Numbered from the stretch's first letter, positions 1-9,302 are shown. The stretch: DNA of 64,000 nt from Coprobacter tertius (GCF_024330105.1 NZ_JANDHW010000012.1:32526-96525); one strand, 5' to 3'. Numbers and translations: made by a program. Notes: generated by a model not told the origin, from the sequence alone.

Positions 1-348
1 AAGATCCCTTAATTTTACTTTTTTATTTCCTTTTATGTAATGTTTCCATAACCAAATAAAATAACCTCCGATGTTAGGAATGATCAATATCATATTTTAC
101 GATATAATTAATAAACTAAATCAAACAAAAAAGGGTGACTGAAAAATTTACTATCTTATTTTTATATGCAATAGAATACATGGCGGAATGAGCGATTCTT
201 ATTATTGGAAAAATTTGTCTCCCGATGTGCGTGATTTACGCATATTCAGCATATCAGTCACTTAGATAATATTTAGAAGGCAAAATACAACAGATGTCCT
301 TGAATACCCTTTTTTCATTAATTAAAAATTAATGAAGATAATATACGT
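1..348. other. Left-edge stretch without a recognised gene
   Basis: AT-rich sequence with no long open frame and no family I recognise. A 25-codon frame on the plus strand (188-265) is the only short reading frame of note and has nothing else supporting it. The 3' end of the YccF gene lies just to the right. Confidence 0.5.
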
Positions 349-723
349 TTAGCAGGGCACAATCGTACGACCGAATGGAGTGAAAGCGACAGCCATTAGT
401 TTAAAATGTTGCATCCCGAAAGGTATGCCGATGATTGTGATACAAAAAAGTAACCCGAGTGCAAGGTGAGTAAGCGCAATCCATATCCCGCCGATCAGAA
501 TCCAGATAATATTCATTATCGTATAGAGGCAGCCCGATTTTCCGGATTCGACTACTGTTTTCTGGCCGAAAGGGAACAAGGCTAACAACCCGATTTTAAA
601 AACCTGGAATCCGAAAGGAATCCCGATAATGGTAATACAAAGAATAATCCCGGCTACAAAATATTCGAGTGCCAGCAAGAGGCCGCCGAAAATGAGCCAA
701 ATAATATTTCCCAGAAGATTCAT
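349..723 (-). CDS. YccF-family inner membrane protein
   Basis: A 124-residue protein built from two similar halves, each with paired hydrophobic segments and a copy of the signature CITIIGIPFG (near residues 29-38 and 94-103). That internal duplication and the length fit the YccF (DUF307) family of small inner membrane proteins, whose function is unknown. It starts at ATG and stands alone: the upstream gap carries a -7 box at 755-762 and the neighbour at 841 is an unrelated metabolic enzyme. Family assignment is secure from the repeated motif; role unknown. Confidence 0.9.
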   Translation of the reverse strand: MNLLGNIIWLIFGGLLLALEYFVAGIILCITIIGIPFGFQVFKIGLLALFPFGQKTVVESGKSGCLYTIMNIIWILIGGIWIALTHLALGLLFCITIIGIPFGMQHFKLMAVAFTPFGRTIVPC

Positions 724-754
724 AATTTTAGGCTTGTTTAGGTATGTTATGCCT

Positions 755-762
755 CAAATATA
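755..762 (-). promoter_or_regulatory. -7 box for the YccF gene
   Basis: On the minus strand this reads TATATTTG, a full match to the Bacteroidetes -7 consensus TAnnTTTG, about 32 bases upstream of the ATG. No clear -33 TTG is seen. Confidence 0.45.
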
Positions 763-840
763 GTATTTTTTTCGGGTTAAATGTATAAAAACTATATTTT
801 TCCGCATACGGGTTATCTTCTTATGGGAAAATTGGCGGAG

Positions 841-1848
841 TTATGATTTTTGGTATATAACTTCGTTTACGAGCGTTTTGCCTTCAATAAAATCCTGAAT
901 ATTCCGTAACGTAGTTTCGGCAATATTTTGTACCGCTTCTTTTGTAAAAAATGCCTGATGCGATGTAACTACGACATTATTGAAAGAGAGTAATCGTGCC
1001 AATACATCGTCGTCTATAATTTTGTCTGATTTATCTTCATAAAAATAATCTCCTTCTTCTTCGTAGACATCCAAACCGGCCGAACCGATTTTCTTGTCTT
1101 TTAGCCCATCGATTAAAGCGTTGGTATGTATCAGTTGCCCCCGGCCGGTGTTTATAATCATTACCCCGTCTTTCATTTTCGAGATAGAATCGGTGTTAAT
1201 CATGTAGCGAGTCTTTTCTGTAAGAGGACAGTGCAATGAAATAATGTCTGAATTTCGGTAAAGATCATCGAGAGAAGTATAGGTAATACCGGTTTCTTCG
1301 GCGAATTTATAATCGGGGTACAAATCGTATGCGAGTATATTCATACCGAATCCTTTCAAGATACGAATGAGGATACGCGCGATTTTTCCGGTGCCGATAA
1401 TTCCAGCCGTTTTACCGTGCATATCGAATCCCATAAGACCGTGTAACGAAAAATTACCATCTCGTGTGCGCCAGTAGGCACGGTGTATTTTTCGGTTGAG
1501 AGTAAGCATCAGTGCAACTGCATATTCGGCTACGGCATAAGGCGAATAAGCCGGAACGCGCACAACGGGTAGTTTTCCTCGGGCGGCTTTCAAATCTACA
1601 TTATTGAATCCTGCATTTCTTAATGCGAGCAATTTTACTCCGTTATGAGCCAGAGCATTTATAATATCGGCGTCGGCGGTATCATTTACAAAGATGCATA
1701 CAGCATCGATATTTTGTGTAAGAGGAAGGTTGTTTTTGTTAAGATGTCCTTTAAAATAACGAATATCGAATCCGAATTTTTTATTCGCTTCGTTGAATGA
1801 TTTCTCATCATATGGTTTTGTTCCGAAAAATGCGATTTTAAATGCCAT
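841..1848 (-). CDS. ldhA: 2-hydroxyacid dehydrogenase, probable D-lactate dehydrogenase
   Basis: 335 residues, the normal length for NAD-dependent D-2-hydroxyacid dehydrogenases. The N-terminal half carries the substrate domain. The nucleotide-binding domain starts at GIIGTGKIA (GxGxxA, about residue 149), followed by an acidic residue in AYDLYP; NTGRGQ holds the substrate-binding Arg and TSHQAF the catalytic His. The HQAF signature is typical of the LdhA (fermentative D-lactate dehydrogenase) branch, which reduces pyruvate to D-lactate with NADH in the cytoplasm. It is monocistronic, with its own -7 box at 1929-1936. A related hydroxyacid dehydrogenase of other specificity is the alternative. 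Confidence 0.88.
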   Translation of the reverse strand: MAFKIAFFGTKPYDEKSFNEANKKFGFDIRYFKGHLNKNNLPLTQNIDAVCIFVNDTADADIINALAHNGVKLLALRNAGFNNVDLKAARGKLPVVRVPAYSPYAVAEYAVALMLTLNRKIHRAYWRTRDGNFSLHGLMGFDMHGKTAGIIGTGKIARILIRILKGFGMNILAYDLYPDYKFAEETGITYTSLDDLYRNSDIISLHCPLTEKTRYMINTDSISKMKDGVMIINTGRGQLIHTNALIDGLKDKKIGSAGLDVYEEEGDYFYEDKSDKIIDDDVLARLLSFNNVVVTSHQAFFTKEAVQNIAETTLRNIQDFIEGKTLVNEVIYQKS

Positions 1849-1928
1849 GTAAGTATAGGTTTGTGGTAAAATATTCCCTTTTTTAGGTTCCGAAAGCGAT
1901 CGGGTAGGGAAAATTATATTGTATATAA

Positions 1929-1936
1929 CAAAAGTA
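1929..1936 (-). promoter_or_regulatory. -7 box for the D-lactate dehydrogenase gene
   Basis: Reads TACTTTTG on the minus strand, a full match to TAnnTTTG, 80 bases before the ATG. The -33 element is not obvious. Confidence 0.45.
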
Positions 1937-1990
1937 TCGGCTTGTATGTTCTTTATTAATTTTGTCCTGAAATTGTTTGAAGCAAATATC

Positions 1991-2599
1991 TTAGAGATTG
2001 TCTTTTTTTATTTCATCGAGTTCGACCAATTTGTTTACGATAGCATATATTGTAAGACCGGCGGCACTGTGTATTTGTAGTTTCCGGGCAATATTCCGTC
2101 TGTGTGTAATTACGGTATGTGCCGATAAGTATAATTTTTCAGCGATCTCTTTATTCGTCAGTCCGCGGGCGACTGCAGCAACTATTTCTTTTTCACGCGG
2201 ACTGAGGATCAGGGTTTCGGGATCGTTTGCTTCGGTATTATCAAACAAAGCATTAAATTTGGCGGTGATGGTTTCGGTATCGTCATACATCGAAATCGTT
2301 TCATCGAAACTTTTAAGGATCGTATCGCCCATCATTGCGCTGAGAAATGCGATACATTTTATTCTGGGACAACCACACTCCGATTTGAATTTAGGGATAT
2401 CATTGTATCCCAAAAATACGGGATTGATAATAAGTATATCAGGCCGGTGCATACGCATACAATCAGAAAGTGCGTCTATCGTAACGACTTCGATCGGCTG
2501 TATGTTAAAACCCGGTATTCTTTTCAGTACTGCCGCTATTCCGCTGCGTATAATAACCGACGGTTCGGCAATGGCTATTTTCAACAAATCGCGGCTCAT
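1991..2599 (-). CDS. LuxR/NarL-type regulator with a degenerate receiver domain
   Basis: 202 residues. The C-terminal region (about 130-195) is a LuxR-type helix-turn-helix: LSPREKEIV, GLTNKEIAEKL and SAHTVITHRRNI are textbook. The N-terminal 120 residues look like a response-regulator receiver, but the usual acidic pair is AEP and the phospho-acceptor Asp at the end of strand 3 appears as Asn59 (IINPVF). It may therefore not be phosphorylated by a kinase. It lies 4 bases downstream of a hemerythrin-domain gene and is probably co-transcribed with it, so it may respond to oxygen, NO or iron status through that partner. Target genes cannot be told. Confidence 0.85.
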   Translation of the reverse strand: MSRDLLKIAIAEPSVIIRSGIAAVLKRIPGFNIQPIEVVTIDALSDCMRMHRPDILIINPVFLGYNDIPKFKSECGCPRIKCIAFLSAMMGDTILKSFDETISMYDDTETITAKFNALFDNTEANDPETLILSPREKEIVAAVARGLTNKEIAEKLYLSAHTVITHRRNIARKLQIHSAAGLTIYAIVNKLVELDEIKKDNL

Positions 2600-2603
2600 T
2601 TTA

Positions 2604-3293
2604 TTATTTTTCTTTTTCTAATTCGGTAATAATAGGAACAAACAAATAATCTTCTACTTTACAGTGCGATTCGAGGTCTTTTTCACATGAAAATATGTCG
2701 AAAAGTACTTCATTTAGTAAGTTACAGCTTTCTTTAGCCGGATAATATTTTATAATGATATTCTTTAGTTCAGCCAGTTTCAGTCCTATTGGAGAGTGGC
2801 GTTTACTGAAAACGGCAATATTATAATTCGGCATTTTTTCACCGGCAAGTAATGTTTCTACATATTTAAATACGGTTTTATTTTCGTATTCCATATGTTT
2901 GTGTACTTCGTTAGCGTATTCGTCGAAAAAACGCATTATTAAGAAAGAAACGTCCTGTTCGGAATAATTTGTGGCTTCGATAAGTTTCTTACGTATCGAG
3001 GGTAATTTAAATTCAAGAAAATACTGGTGGGCATTTTGTAAATAGCTGATAAGCGAATGAAGCGATATTTTACCGAAACTGTTTTCCGGTACAAAATCAT
3101 CTTCGCTCAAGAAATTAACGACTGCCAGAAAAGTTGCGGTATCCACCTTGTGCAACTCGCATACTTCTGCTACCGATTTGTCACCGAATCCTAAAGATAT
3201 ACCGAAGCGGCTTAACACAGATAATAAAGTATATTCTTCTTCTATAAGAAGACTCATTTTATCTTTCGGCCCGAATTTATGTATTTTTGTCAT
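2604..3293 (-). CDS. Hemerythrin-domain protein, RIC/ScdA-like
   Basis: 229 residues when started at the ATG at 3293; the frame stays open to 3398, but that extension overlaps the promoter region. Residues 10-65 resemble the ScdA N-terminal (DUF542-like) domain, without its usual Cys pair. The rest is a four-helix hemerythrin-like domain with metal-ligand candidates in HKHMEYE, KRHSP and LESHCKVED. Known relatives (YtfE/ScdA, RIC proteins) are di-iron proteins that repair Fe-S clusters after nitrosative or oxidative stress. It lies 4 bases upstream of the LuxR-type gene, and a -7 box sits at 3321-3328. A di-iron sensor for the adjoining regulator is a fair alternative. Confidence 0.82.
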   Translation of the reverse strand: MTKIHKFGPKDKMSLLIEEEYTLLSVLSRFGISLGFGDKSVAEVCELHKVDTATFLAVVNFLSEDDFVPENSFGKISLHSLISYLQNAHQYFLEFKLPSIRKKLIEATNYSEQDVSFLIMRFFDEYANEVHKHMEYENKTVFKYVETLLAGEKMPNYNIAVFSKRHSPIGLKLAELKNIIIKYYPAKESCNLLNEVLFDIFSCEKDLESHCKVEDYLFVPIITELEKEK

Positions 3294-3320
3294 ATTCAGA
3301 ATTCCTCTTTTTGTTTGCTT

Positions 3321-3328
3321 CAAAGATA
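3321..3328 (-). promoter_or_regulatory. -7 box for the hemerythrin-luxR operon
   Basis: Reads TATCTTTG on the minus strand, a full TAnnTTTG match 28 bases before the chosen ATG at 3293. It supports that start over the upstream in-frame ATG at 3398. Confidence 0.5.
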
Positions 3329-3609
3329 AGATAATCCTCTGGAAATCGAATATTCCGGCACGGAGAAAGAGCGAATGATCTCCGGCCGGATATTTCAAAC
3401 ATAATTAGAAGTATCTTATGACTTTAAAAACTTAACACGTACAAAGTAAAAAGGTTTTATAGTTATGTGCAATCACTATATTTAGGTATTTTATTATAAC
3501 GGCAGTTTTCTGTTTGTTATTCGATTATCGAAAAAAGATGAATATTAGTTCTTTTTTTGTATATTTAGCCCTCTATTTCAATGTTAAACACAATAAATTA
3601 ATCGCGATT

Positions 3610-5163
3610 ATGAAATTATTATTTCCAGGTAATTTATTATCTTCTGTCGCTTTAGTAGCGCTTGCCGGTTGTGGAGGACATCTACAAGAAAAAAAATCGG
3701 CCATTCGGCCGAATGTGATTTTTATTTATGCTGATGATATTGGGTATGGCGATTTCAGCTGCAATGGTACTTCGTCGGTTAAAACACCCAATGTAGATCG
3801 TTTGGCCAGTGAAGGTATCCGGTTTACAAATGCTCATGCGTGTGCATCTACCAGTACTCCATCCCGTTATGCGATGCTTACCGGTGAATATGCGTGGCGT
3901 CGTAAGGGTACAGGTATAGCGAACGGAGATGCTGGCATGGTTATACCGCCGGAACGAATGACGATAGCTGATATGTTTAAACAGGCAGGATATGAAACTG
4001 CTGTAATCGGGAAATGGCATCTGGGTTTAGGGGATAGTGTAGGAACACAGGATTGGAATCATAAAATTACCCCCGGACCTGCAGATATCGGTTTCGATTA
4101 TTCCTATATTATGGCGGCGACCGGCGACCGGGTACCTTGTGTATGGATAAAAAATCAGCAAGTAGAAAATCTCGATTTGAATGATCCTATCGAAGTTAGT
4201 TATAAGGTACCTTTTCCCGGAGAACCTACGTATACAACTCATCCCGAATTGGCGACTGTTATGCATCCCGATTTCGGACATGACCAGTCTGTGATAAGCG
4301 GTATACCCCGTATTGGTTATATGAAAGGAGGCCACTCGGCTCGGTGGAAAGATGCAAATATAGGAGATACAATTACTATAAATGCACTACGTTTTATCGA
4401 AAAATATAAAGACGGTCCTTTTTTCTTATATTTAGGGACTAACGATATACACGTACCTCGGGTACCGCATCCTCGATTTACGGGAAAAAGCGGATTAGGA
4501 CCGCGTGGTGACGCTATTCTCGAGTTCGATTATACGGTTGGAAAAGTTATCGGATTGCTCGACAGTTTGGGGATAGCAGAGAATACATTGATTTTTCTTT
4601 CGAGTGATAACGGGCCCGTCGTAAATGACGGATATGCCGATCTGGCGTGGCAAATGCTTGGTGATCATAAACCTTGGGGAAAATACAGGGGAGGAAAATA
4701 CAGTTCGTTCGAAGCCGGTACACGGATACCCTGTGTCGTTCGTTGGCCGGGTAAAGTTAAGCCGCAAGTAAGTGATGCATTGGTGTCGCAAATCGATTGG
4801 TTTGCTTCTCTTGCTAAACTTATCGGTGTAAATTTAGCTGATACGGTAGCACCAGACAGCCGCGACCAGTTAGAGGTATGGCTCGGGAAGTCGTCGAAAG
4901 GGAGAGATTATGTTATAGAGCAATCTTTAAATAATAATTTGTCGGTGTTAACCTCCGAAGGATGGAAATATATACAGCCGAATTCAGGGGCGGCGATAGA
5001 TTATTATACAAAAATAGAGCTGGCTAATAATCCGTTACCACAGTTATATGATACAAAAAATGATCCGGGAGAAAAGAAAAACCTTGCGGTTTCTGAAAAA
5101 TCCAGGTTAATAAAGTTGAAAAAAATACTTAATGATGAAGAAATGAAAGGAAAAGATCAGTAA
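3610..5163 (+). CDS. Secreted arylsulfatase lipoprotein, serine-type active site
   Basis: 517 residues from the ATG at 3610, chosen because it gives a lipoprotein signal with lipobox LAGC (Cys21); the frame is open from 3514. Motifs of the S1 sulfatase family are clear: metal-binding YADDIGYGD, active-site S-T-P-S-R within CASTSTPSR, GKWHLG and SSDNGP. The formylglycine precursor is Ser rather than Cys, so activation needs an anaerobic sulfatase-maturing enzyme (anSME), which is not in this window. It probably removes sulfate from host glycans (mucin or glycosaminoglycan) in the periplasm or at the surface. No SusC/SusD pair is adjacent, so the substrate cannot be guessed. A shared terminator follows. 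Confidence 0.92.
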   Translation: MKLLFPGNLLSSVALVALAGCGGHLQEKKSAIRPNVIFIYADDIGYGDFSCNGTSSVKTPNVDRLASEGIRFTNAHACASTSTPSRYAMLTGEYAWRRKGTGIANGDAGMVIPPERMTIADMFKQAGYETAVIGKWHLGLGDSVGTQDWNHKITPGPADIGFDYSYIMAATGDRVPCVWIKNQQVENLDLNDPIEVSYKVPFPGEPTYTTHPELATVMHPDFGHDQSVISGIPRIGYMKGGHSARWKDANIGDTITINALRFIEKYKDGPFFLYLGTNDIHVPRVPHPRFTGKSGLGPRGDAILEFDYTVGKVIGLLDSLGIAENTLIFLSSDNGPVVNDGYADLAWQMLGDHKPWGKYRGGKYSSFEAGTRIPCVVRWPGKVKPQVSDALVSQIDWFASLAKLIGVNLADTVAPDSRDQLEVWLGKSSKGRDYVIEQSLNNNLSVLTSEGWKYIQPNSGAAIDYYTKIELANNPLPQLYDTKNDPGEKKNLAVSEKSRLIKLKKILNDEEMKGKDQ

Positions 5164-5178
5164 TGCAGTAATAAATGA

Positions 5179-5223
5179 GAAAAAGGGGTTGGGAAGAAGC
5201 ATATGGGTTGCGCCCCTTTTTTC
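5179..5223. terminator. Bidirectional terminator, sulfatase and CYTH genes
   Basis: GAAAAAGGGG (5179-5188) pairs with CCCCTTTTTTC (5213-5223) between two convergent genes. T-rich on the plus side and, in complement, on the minus side. Confidence 0.65.
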
Positions 5224-5686
5224 ACCACTTATTATATGGGTTCTTTACTAAGTTGGAATTATAATAACGTTTATCACCGGTGACTTCTTCCCCTATCCAC
5301 TGAGGTTTAAAAAATGCATAATCTTCTGAGGGTAATTCTATTTCTGCTATGAAAAGACCTTTATTGTCTCCTAAAAATTCATCTATTTCCCATACCAGAT
5401 TTTCTTGTGGGTAAAAATATCTGATTTTTTCGATTAAGGGTTTGTGACAAAGGCTATCAAGCATTTGATGGGCATCATCGACAGGAATTTCATATTCATA
5501 TTCATTTCTGACAATACCCGAATTAGCCCCTTTTATAGTTATAAAAGCCTTTTCTCCCGCTATCCTTACTCTCACGACTCTTTCCGGGTCGGCAGAAAGA
5601 TATCCTTGTTTAAAATATGTCTTTCGCGAACATCCCGGCCATTCACTTGTTTTTATTAAAAACTTTCGTTCAATTTCTTTAGCCAT
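5222..5686 (-). CDS. CYTH-domain protein (inorganic triphosphatase/adenylate cyclase-like)
   Basis: 154 residues beginning MAKEIERKF, which contains the ExExK signature of the CYTH superfamily. Further matches are the RVRI and FITIKG strands, the EYEY strand and the terminal acidic/Lys residues that line the triphosphate tunnel. Bacterial CYTH proteins of this short type are usually metal-dependent triphosphatases acting on inorganic triphosphate; a few are class IV adenylate cyclases, and family membership alone does not separate them. It is a single gene, convergent with the sulfatase. A -7-like sequence (TATCTTTA, one mismatch) lies just upstream. Confidence 0.87.
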   Translation of the reverse strand: MAKEIERKFLIKTSEWPGCSRKTYFKQGYLSADPERVVRVRIAGEKAFITIKGANSGIVRNEYEYEIPVDDAHQMLDSLCHKPLIEKIRYFYPQENLVWEIDEFLGDNKGLFIAEIELPSEDYAFFKPQWIGEEVTGDKRYYNSNLVKNPYNKW

Positions 5687-5826
5687 TAGTAACGTAAATG
5701 CGTTATTTTTCGTAAAGATAAGTTCTATTTCCGGTATAATAAATGGAATGGTGAAAAGGAGTGATTAAACTATGTTAAACATTAGATAGAAAACTTTTTT
5801 AATGTGTTTAGTTTTCATTTTTTGCC

Positions 5827-5834
5827 TAAATTTG
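5827..5834 (+). promoter_or_regulatory. -7 box for the DUF5686 gene
   Basis: TAAATTTG, a full TAnnTTTG match, 20 bases before the ATG. The leader would therefore be very short. A TGTTTAG about 17 bases further up may serve as a poor -33. Confidence 0.5.
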
Positions 5835-5854
5835 CCCCTCGAAAATGAAAGGAT

Positions 5855-8395
5855 ATGAAGAAGCGGATACTTACTATTCTGTTTATTTTACTTGTAAGTA
5901 CAATATTACCGGCAAGGATAGCTGCGCAGCAGGCAACTGTTGTGACGGGAATTGTTACCGATTCGCTGACCAAAGAACCGCTTTCTTTCGTTTCGGTATA
6001 TCTTAAAGGTACACAATCGGGGACAAATACCGATTTAGACGGTAAATTTACACTGCGTTCTACGTCTAAAGCATCTTATGTCGTTTTTTCTACATTGGGT
6101 TACATCGAGCAGACAGTGAAGATAATTCCGGGACAAACCAATACGCTTAATATTGCGATGTCGCCCGCAGTTTATGAGCAAAAAGAGGTTGTAGTAAGGC
6201 CGGGTAAAGAAAAATACAAGAAAAAAGGAAATCCGGCAGTAGAATTCGTTAAAAAAGTTATCGATCATAAAGATGATAATGATCCGAAGAAAAAAGAATA
6301 TTTCAGCTATGAGGAGTATGAGAAAATGACCATAGCGTTAAATGATTTTTCGGAGGAACAAAAAAAGAAATGGATATTTAAGAAGTTTCAGTTTATATTC
6401 GATTATGTAGATACATCGGAGGTATCGGGAAAACCTATTCTTACGGTATCTATAAAAGAAAAAATTGCGGATAATTATTATCGGAAAGACCCCAATACCC
6501 AAAAAAAACTGGTAACGGGAATAAAACGGGCCGGCATAGACGAAATGTTTAATCAGGAAAGTTTACAGCAGTTTTATGATGAGGTATTTAAAGAGATAAA
6601 TATTTTCGATAATGATATCAATCTCATGCTGAATCGTTTTGTCAGTCCGTTATCACATATTGCGACTTCATTTTATAAATTTTATTTGCTCGATACTCTC
6701 GATGTGGGCGGTGAACGTTGTGTAGATCTTGGTTTCGTACCTTTTAATTCTGAATCGTTCGGGTTTACGGGGCATATGTATGTTACACTTGATTCTACCT
6801 ATTTTATAAAAGAAATAAAGCTAAATGTTCCTAAAGACATCAATCTCAATTATGTAGAGAATATGACCATTAGTCAAGACTTTATTCGGACGAAAGATGG
6901 AACTCGTTTAAAAACGAAAGACGATATAATTGTCGAATTTAGAATTATGCCTCATACGCAAGGATTATATGCACGACGGTTGACTACATACGATAAGTTT
7001 TCTTTTGCACCGCCTCCGGATATGTCGATTTTTTCAAAAGAGGGGAATATTATTATAGAGGACGATGCAGAGATTAAGCCGGAGGCTTATTGGGCCGATA
7101 ACCGGCATGTTCCTGTGAATAATAAAGAGAATGCGGTGGATAAATTGTTGGTTAAATTGCGATCGGTACCTGTGTTTTATTATTTAGAAAAAGTAATTAA
7201 GATACTTGTATCGGGGTATATTGAAACGGGACCTGATAGCAAATTCGATTTCGGACCTATGAATACTACCATTAGTGGTAATTCTGTCGAAGGGGCACGT
7301 TTTCGAGTGGGGGGGCTCACTACGGCTAACCTTAATCCGCATCTTTTTGCCAGGGGATATGTTGCTTATGGAACTAAAGACAAAAAATTCAAGTATAGCG
7401 GAGAATTAGAATATTCTTTCAATGAAAAAAAATATCATGCTCGGGAATTTCCTATACATTCGATAAAAGTTTCACATAGTTATGATATAAATGAGTTGGG
7501 ACAACATTATCTTTATACAAACAAAGACAATATATTTATGTCTTTGAAACGCATGAGGGATACATCTGTCGTTTATCAGCGAAATACCGAGGTATCGTAT
7601 TTAAGGGAACATCTTACCGGTTTTTCTTATGGGCTGAATTTACGATATAAAACGCAATATGCTACTCCATGGGTACCATTTATTCAGGGAAACGGTATAC
7701 GTCTTAAAGACTATTCGATGGCTGAAGCCGAGATAAAGTTAAGGTATGCTCCTAATGAGAAATATTATCAGACCAAAAGTAATCGATTCCCGATAAGTAG
7801 GGATGCGCCTGTATTTACTTTAAGTCATACAGTGGGAATAAAAGGCATTTTAAAAAGTCGTTATAACATGAATTTTACGGAACTGGGCATTCAGAAACGT
7901 TTCTGGTTCTCGGCATTCGGATATACCGACGTAATTGTGAAAGCGGGTAAAGTATGGGACAAAGTACCCTATCCTTTATTGATTATACCCAATGCTAACT
8001 TATCGTATACGATACGAGAGGAATCATATGCTCTTATGAATCCGATGGAATTCCTTAATGATGAATTTGTTTCATGGGATATAACCTATTTTGCCAATGG
8101 AGCGTTACTTAACCGTATCCCGCTTATAAAATATCTGAAATGGCGGGAGGTAATTGCTTTCAGAGGATTGTATGGTAATCTTACGAAAAAGAATAATCCA
8201 TTATATGATAATAAATTGTTCGTGTTTCCGAAAAGCACGCATTTAATGGATAAGATGCCCTATATGGAAGCCAGTGCCGGCCTCGATAATATATTTACAA
8301 TCTTACGTATCGAGTATGTATGGCGGCTTACCTATCGTAATTTACCGCATATCGATAAGGGTGGGGTACGTATCGCGCTGCATTTTACTTTCTGA
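5855..8395 (+). CDS. DUF5686 / carboxypeptidase-regulatory-like outer membrane protein
   Basis: 846 residues with a signal peptide (1-25). A CarboxypepD_reg-like beta-sandwich follows (about 29-112: VTGIVTDSLTKEPLSFVSVYL, LDGKFTL, STLGY). The long remainder has many alternating amphipathic strands and ends in a terminal Phe (ALHFTF), as expected for an outer-membrane beta-barrel. This architecture is the DUF5686 family of Bacteroidetes, whose function is not known; it resembles TonB-dependent receptors in the N-terminal domain but has no recognisable plug. It is monocistronic, with a strong terminator at 8421-8456. Confidence 0.86.
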   Translation: MKKRILTILFILLVSTILPARIAAQQATVVTGIVTDSLTKEPLSFVSVYLKGTQSGTNTDLDGKFTLRSTSKASYVVFSTLGYIEQTVKIIPGQTNTLNIAMSPAVYEQKEVVVRPGKEKYKKKGNPAVEFVKKVIDHKDDNDPKKKEYFSYEEYEKMTIALNDFSEEQKKKWIFKKFQFIFDYVDTSEVSGKPILTVSIKEKIADNYYRKDPNTQKKLVTGIKRAGIDEMFNQESLQQFYDEVFKEINIFDNDINLMLNRFVSPLSHIATSFYKFYLLDTLDVGGERCVDLGFVPFNSESFGFTGHMYVTLDSTYFIKEIKLNVPKDINLNYVENMTISQDFIRTKDGTRLKTKDDIIVEFRIMPHTQGLYARRLTTYDKFSFAPPPDMSIFSKEGNIIIEDDAEIKPEAYWADNRHVPVNNKENAVDKLLVKLRSVPVFYYLEKVIKILVSGYIETGPDSKFDFGPMNTTISGNSVEGARFRVGGLTTANLNPHLFARGYVAYGTKDKKFKYSGELEYSFNEKKYHAREFPIHSIKVSHSYDINELGQHYLYTNKDNIFMSLKRMRDTSVVYQRNTEVSYLREHLTGFSYGLNLRYKTQYATPWVPFIQGNGIRLKDYSMAEAEIKLRYAPNEKYYQTKSNRFPISRDAPVFTLSHTVGIKGILKSRYNMNFTELGIQKRFWFSAFGYTDVIVKAGKVWDKVPYPLLIIPNANLSYTIREESYALMNPMEFLNDEFVSWDITYFANGALLNRIPLIKYLKWREVIAFRGLYGNLTKKNNPLYDNKLFVFPKSTHLMDKMPYMEASAGLDNIFTILRIEYVWRLTYRNLPHIDKGGVRIALHFTF

Positions 8396-8420
8396 TATTT
8401 CTTTTATATTTATATATAAT

Positions 8421-8456
8421 AAAAACCGTTACAAGTATGTGCCTGTAACGGTTTTT
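8421..8456. terminator. Bidirectional terminator after the DUF5686 gene
   Basis: A 13-bp perfect stem (8421-8433 with 8444-8456), loop of 10, T-run after it. It lies between convergent genes and can serve both strands. Confidence 0.8.
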
Positions 8457-8482
8457 TATTTTTTTAATTTTGCTAATGTGTC

Positions 8483-9133
8483 TTACTTATTTTTCGGGTA
8501 TCCTATTGGATTATTTATCATAGGTTTCTGATTGTCGGATAAGTTCAGTATTTTTTTTAGTCCGGGAATATCCATTGTAATACGGGGTACTGTTGCCAGT
8601 CCGATACTGCTACAAAAAAGATTTATATTTTGGCTGACGATTCCGGCATCGAGTGATCCGGCCAATTGTGCGTGGTCATCGGGTATATTGCCGAATTTGG
8701 ATAAGTCAGCGACCATGACGATACTCAATGGCGCTGTTTTTACAAAGTCCTGACCTCCGGCAACGAGATTTCGATGATCTCCTTTTGCGATCAGTTTCAA
8801 ACTGTGCGATTGCGGCTGGTAAAGATAGGTACCCTCCGGAAAAACTACATATAAGTCTATTTCCTGCTTGTTCATGGCCGACGGTGCAGTGCGTTTTCCC
8901 GATTCGGGTCGATTTATTCCGTTAGCTGCCCATAATAAATCGGATAAATCTTGGTCATTGATCTTTCCGGGTGCATATTCCCGTAAAGATTCCCGATCGT
9001 TCATTGCTTTCAATACCGAGCTACCTCTCGATTTATCCGGTTTTACAAGATCGATCGTTTCTGGTGCGGCGCTGTGTAACGAGTTACACGATAACAGGAT
9101 AAGTGAGAAGGCCAAAAATAATACTCGTCTCAT
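8483..9133 (-). CDS. SagB/ThcOx-type nitroreductase lipoprotein
   Basis: 216 residues with a lipoprotein signal (lipobox LLSC, Cys16), so it probably works on the periplasmic side. The body matches FMN-dependent nitroreductases of the SagB/ThcOx type: NDRESLREYAPGKI at the start of the fold, LSDLLWAANGINRPESGKRTAPSAMN (FMN phosphate region, split around residues 63-88), and a C-terminal NNPIGYPKN. Family members reduce nitro-aromatics, quinones or thiazolines with flavin; an exported lipoprotein version is common in Bacteroidales but has no settled substrate. A -7 box lies at 9162-9169. Confidence 0.86.
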   Translation of the reverse strand: MRRVLFLAFSLILLSCNSLHSAAPETIDLVKPDKSRGSSVLKAMNDRESLREYAPGKINDQDLSDLLWAANGINRPESGKRTAPSAMNKQEIDLYVVFPEGTYLYQPQSHSLKLIAKGDHRNLVAGGQDFVKTAPLSIVMVADLSKFGNIPDDHAQLAGSLDAGIVSQNINLFCSSIGLATVPRITMDIPGLKKILNLSDNQKPMINNPIGYPKNK

Positions 9134-9161
9134 AATAATATTTTTTTAGATGTAACATAAA

Positions 9162-9169
9162 CAAAAATA
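9162..9169 (-). promoter_or_regulatory. -7 box for the nitroreductase gene
   Basis: Reads TATTTTTG on the minus strand, a full TAnnTTTG match 29 bases before the ATG. No clear -33. Confidence 0.4.
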
Positions 9170-9302
9170 AAAGATTTTATACTGAAACAGCTGCCGAGGC
9201 TGGAAATTTTAAATTATTTTTTCAATAACGATACATTGTCATCGTAATGTTATTCTGCTGTCATGATAAGGAAATATGTATCGGTTTCTTTTGTATAAAT
9301 AA

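Noticed and set aside
188..265. 25-codon open frame on the plus strand near the left edge
   Set aside because: Too short, no family, no homologue or operon support; likely chance in AT-rich spacer.
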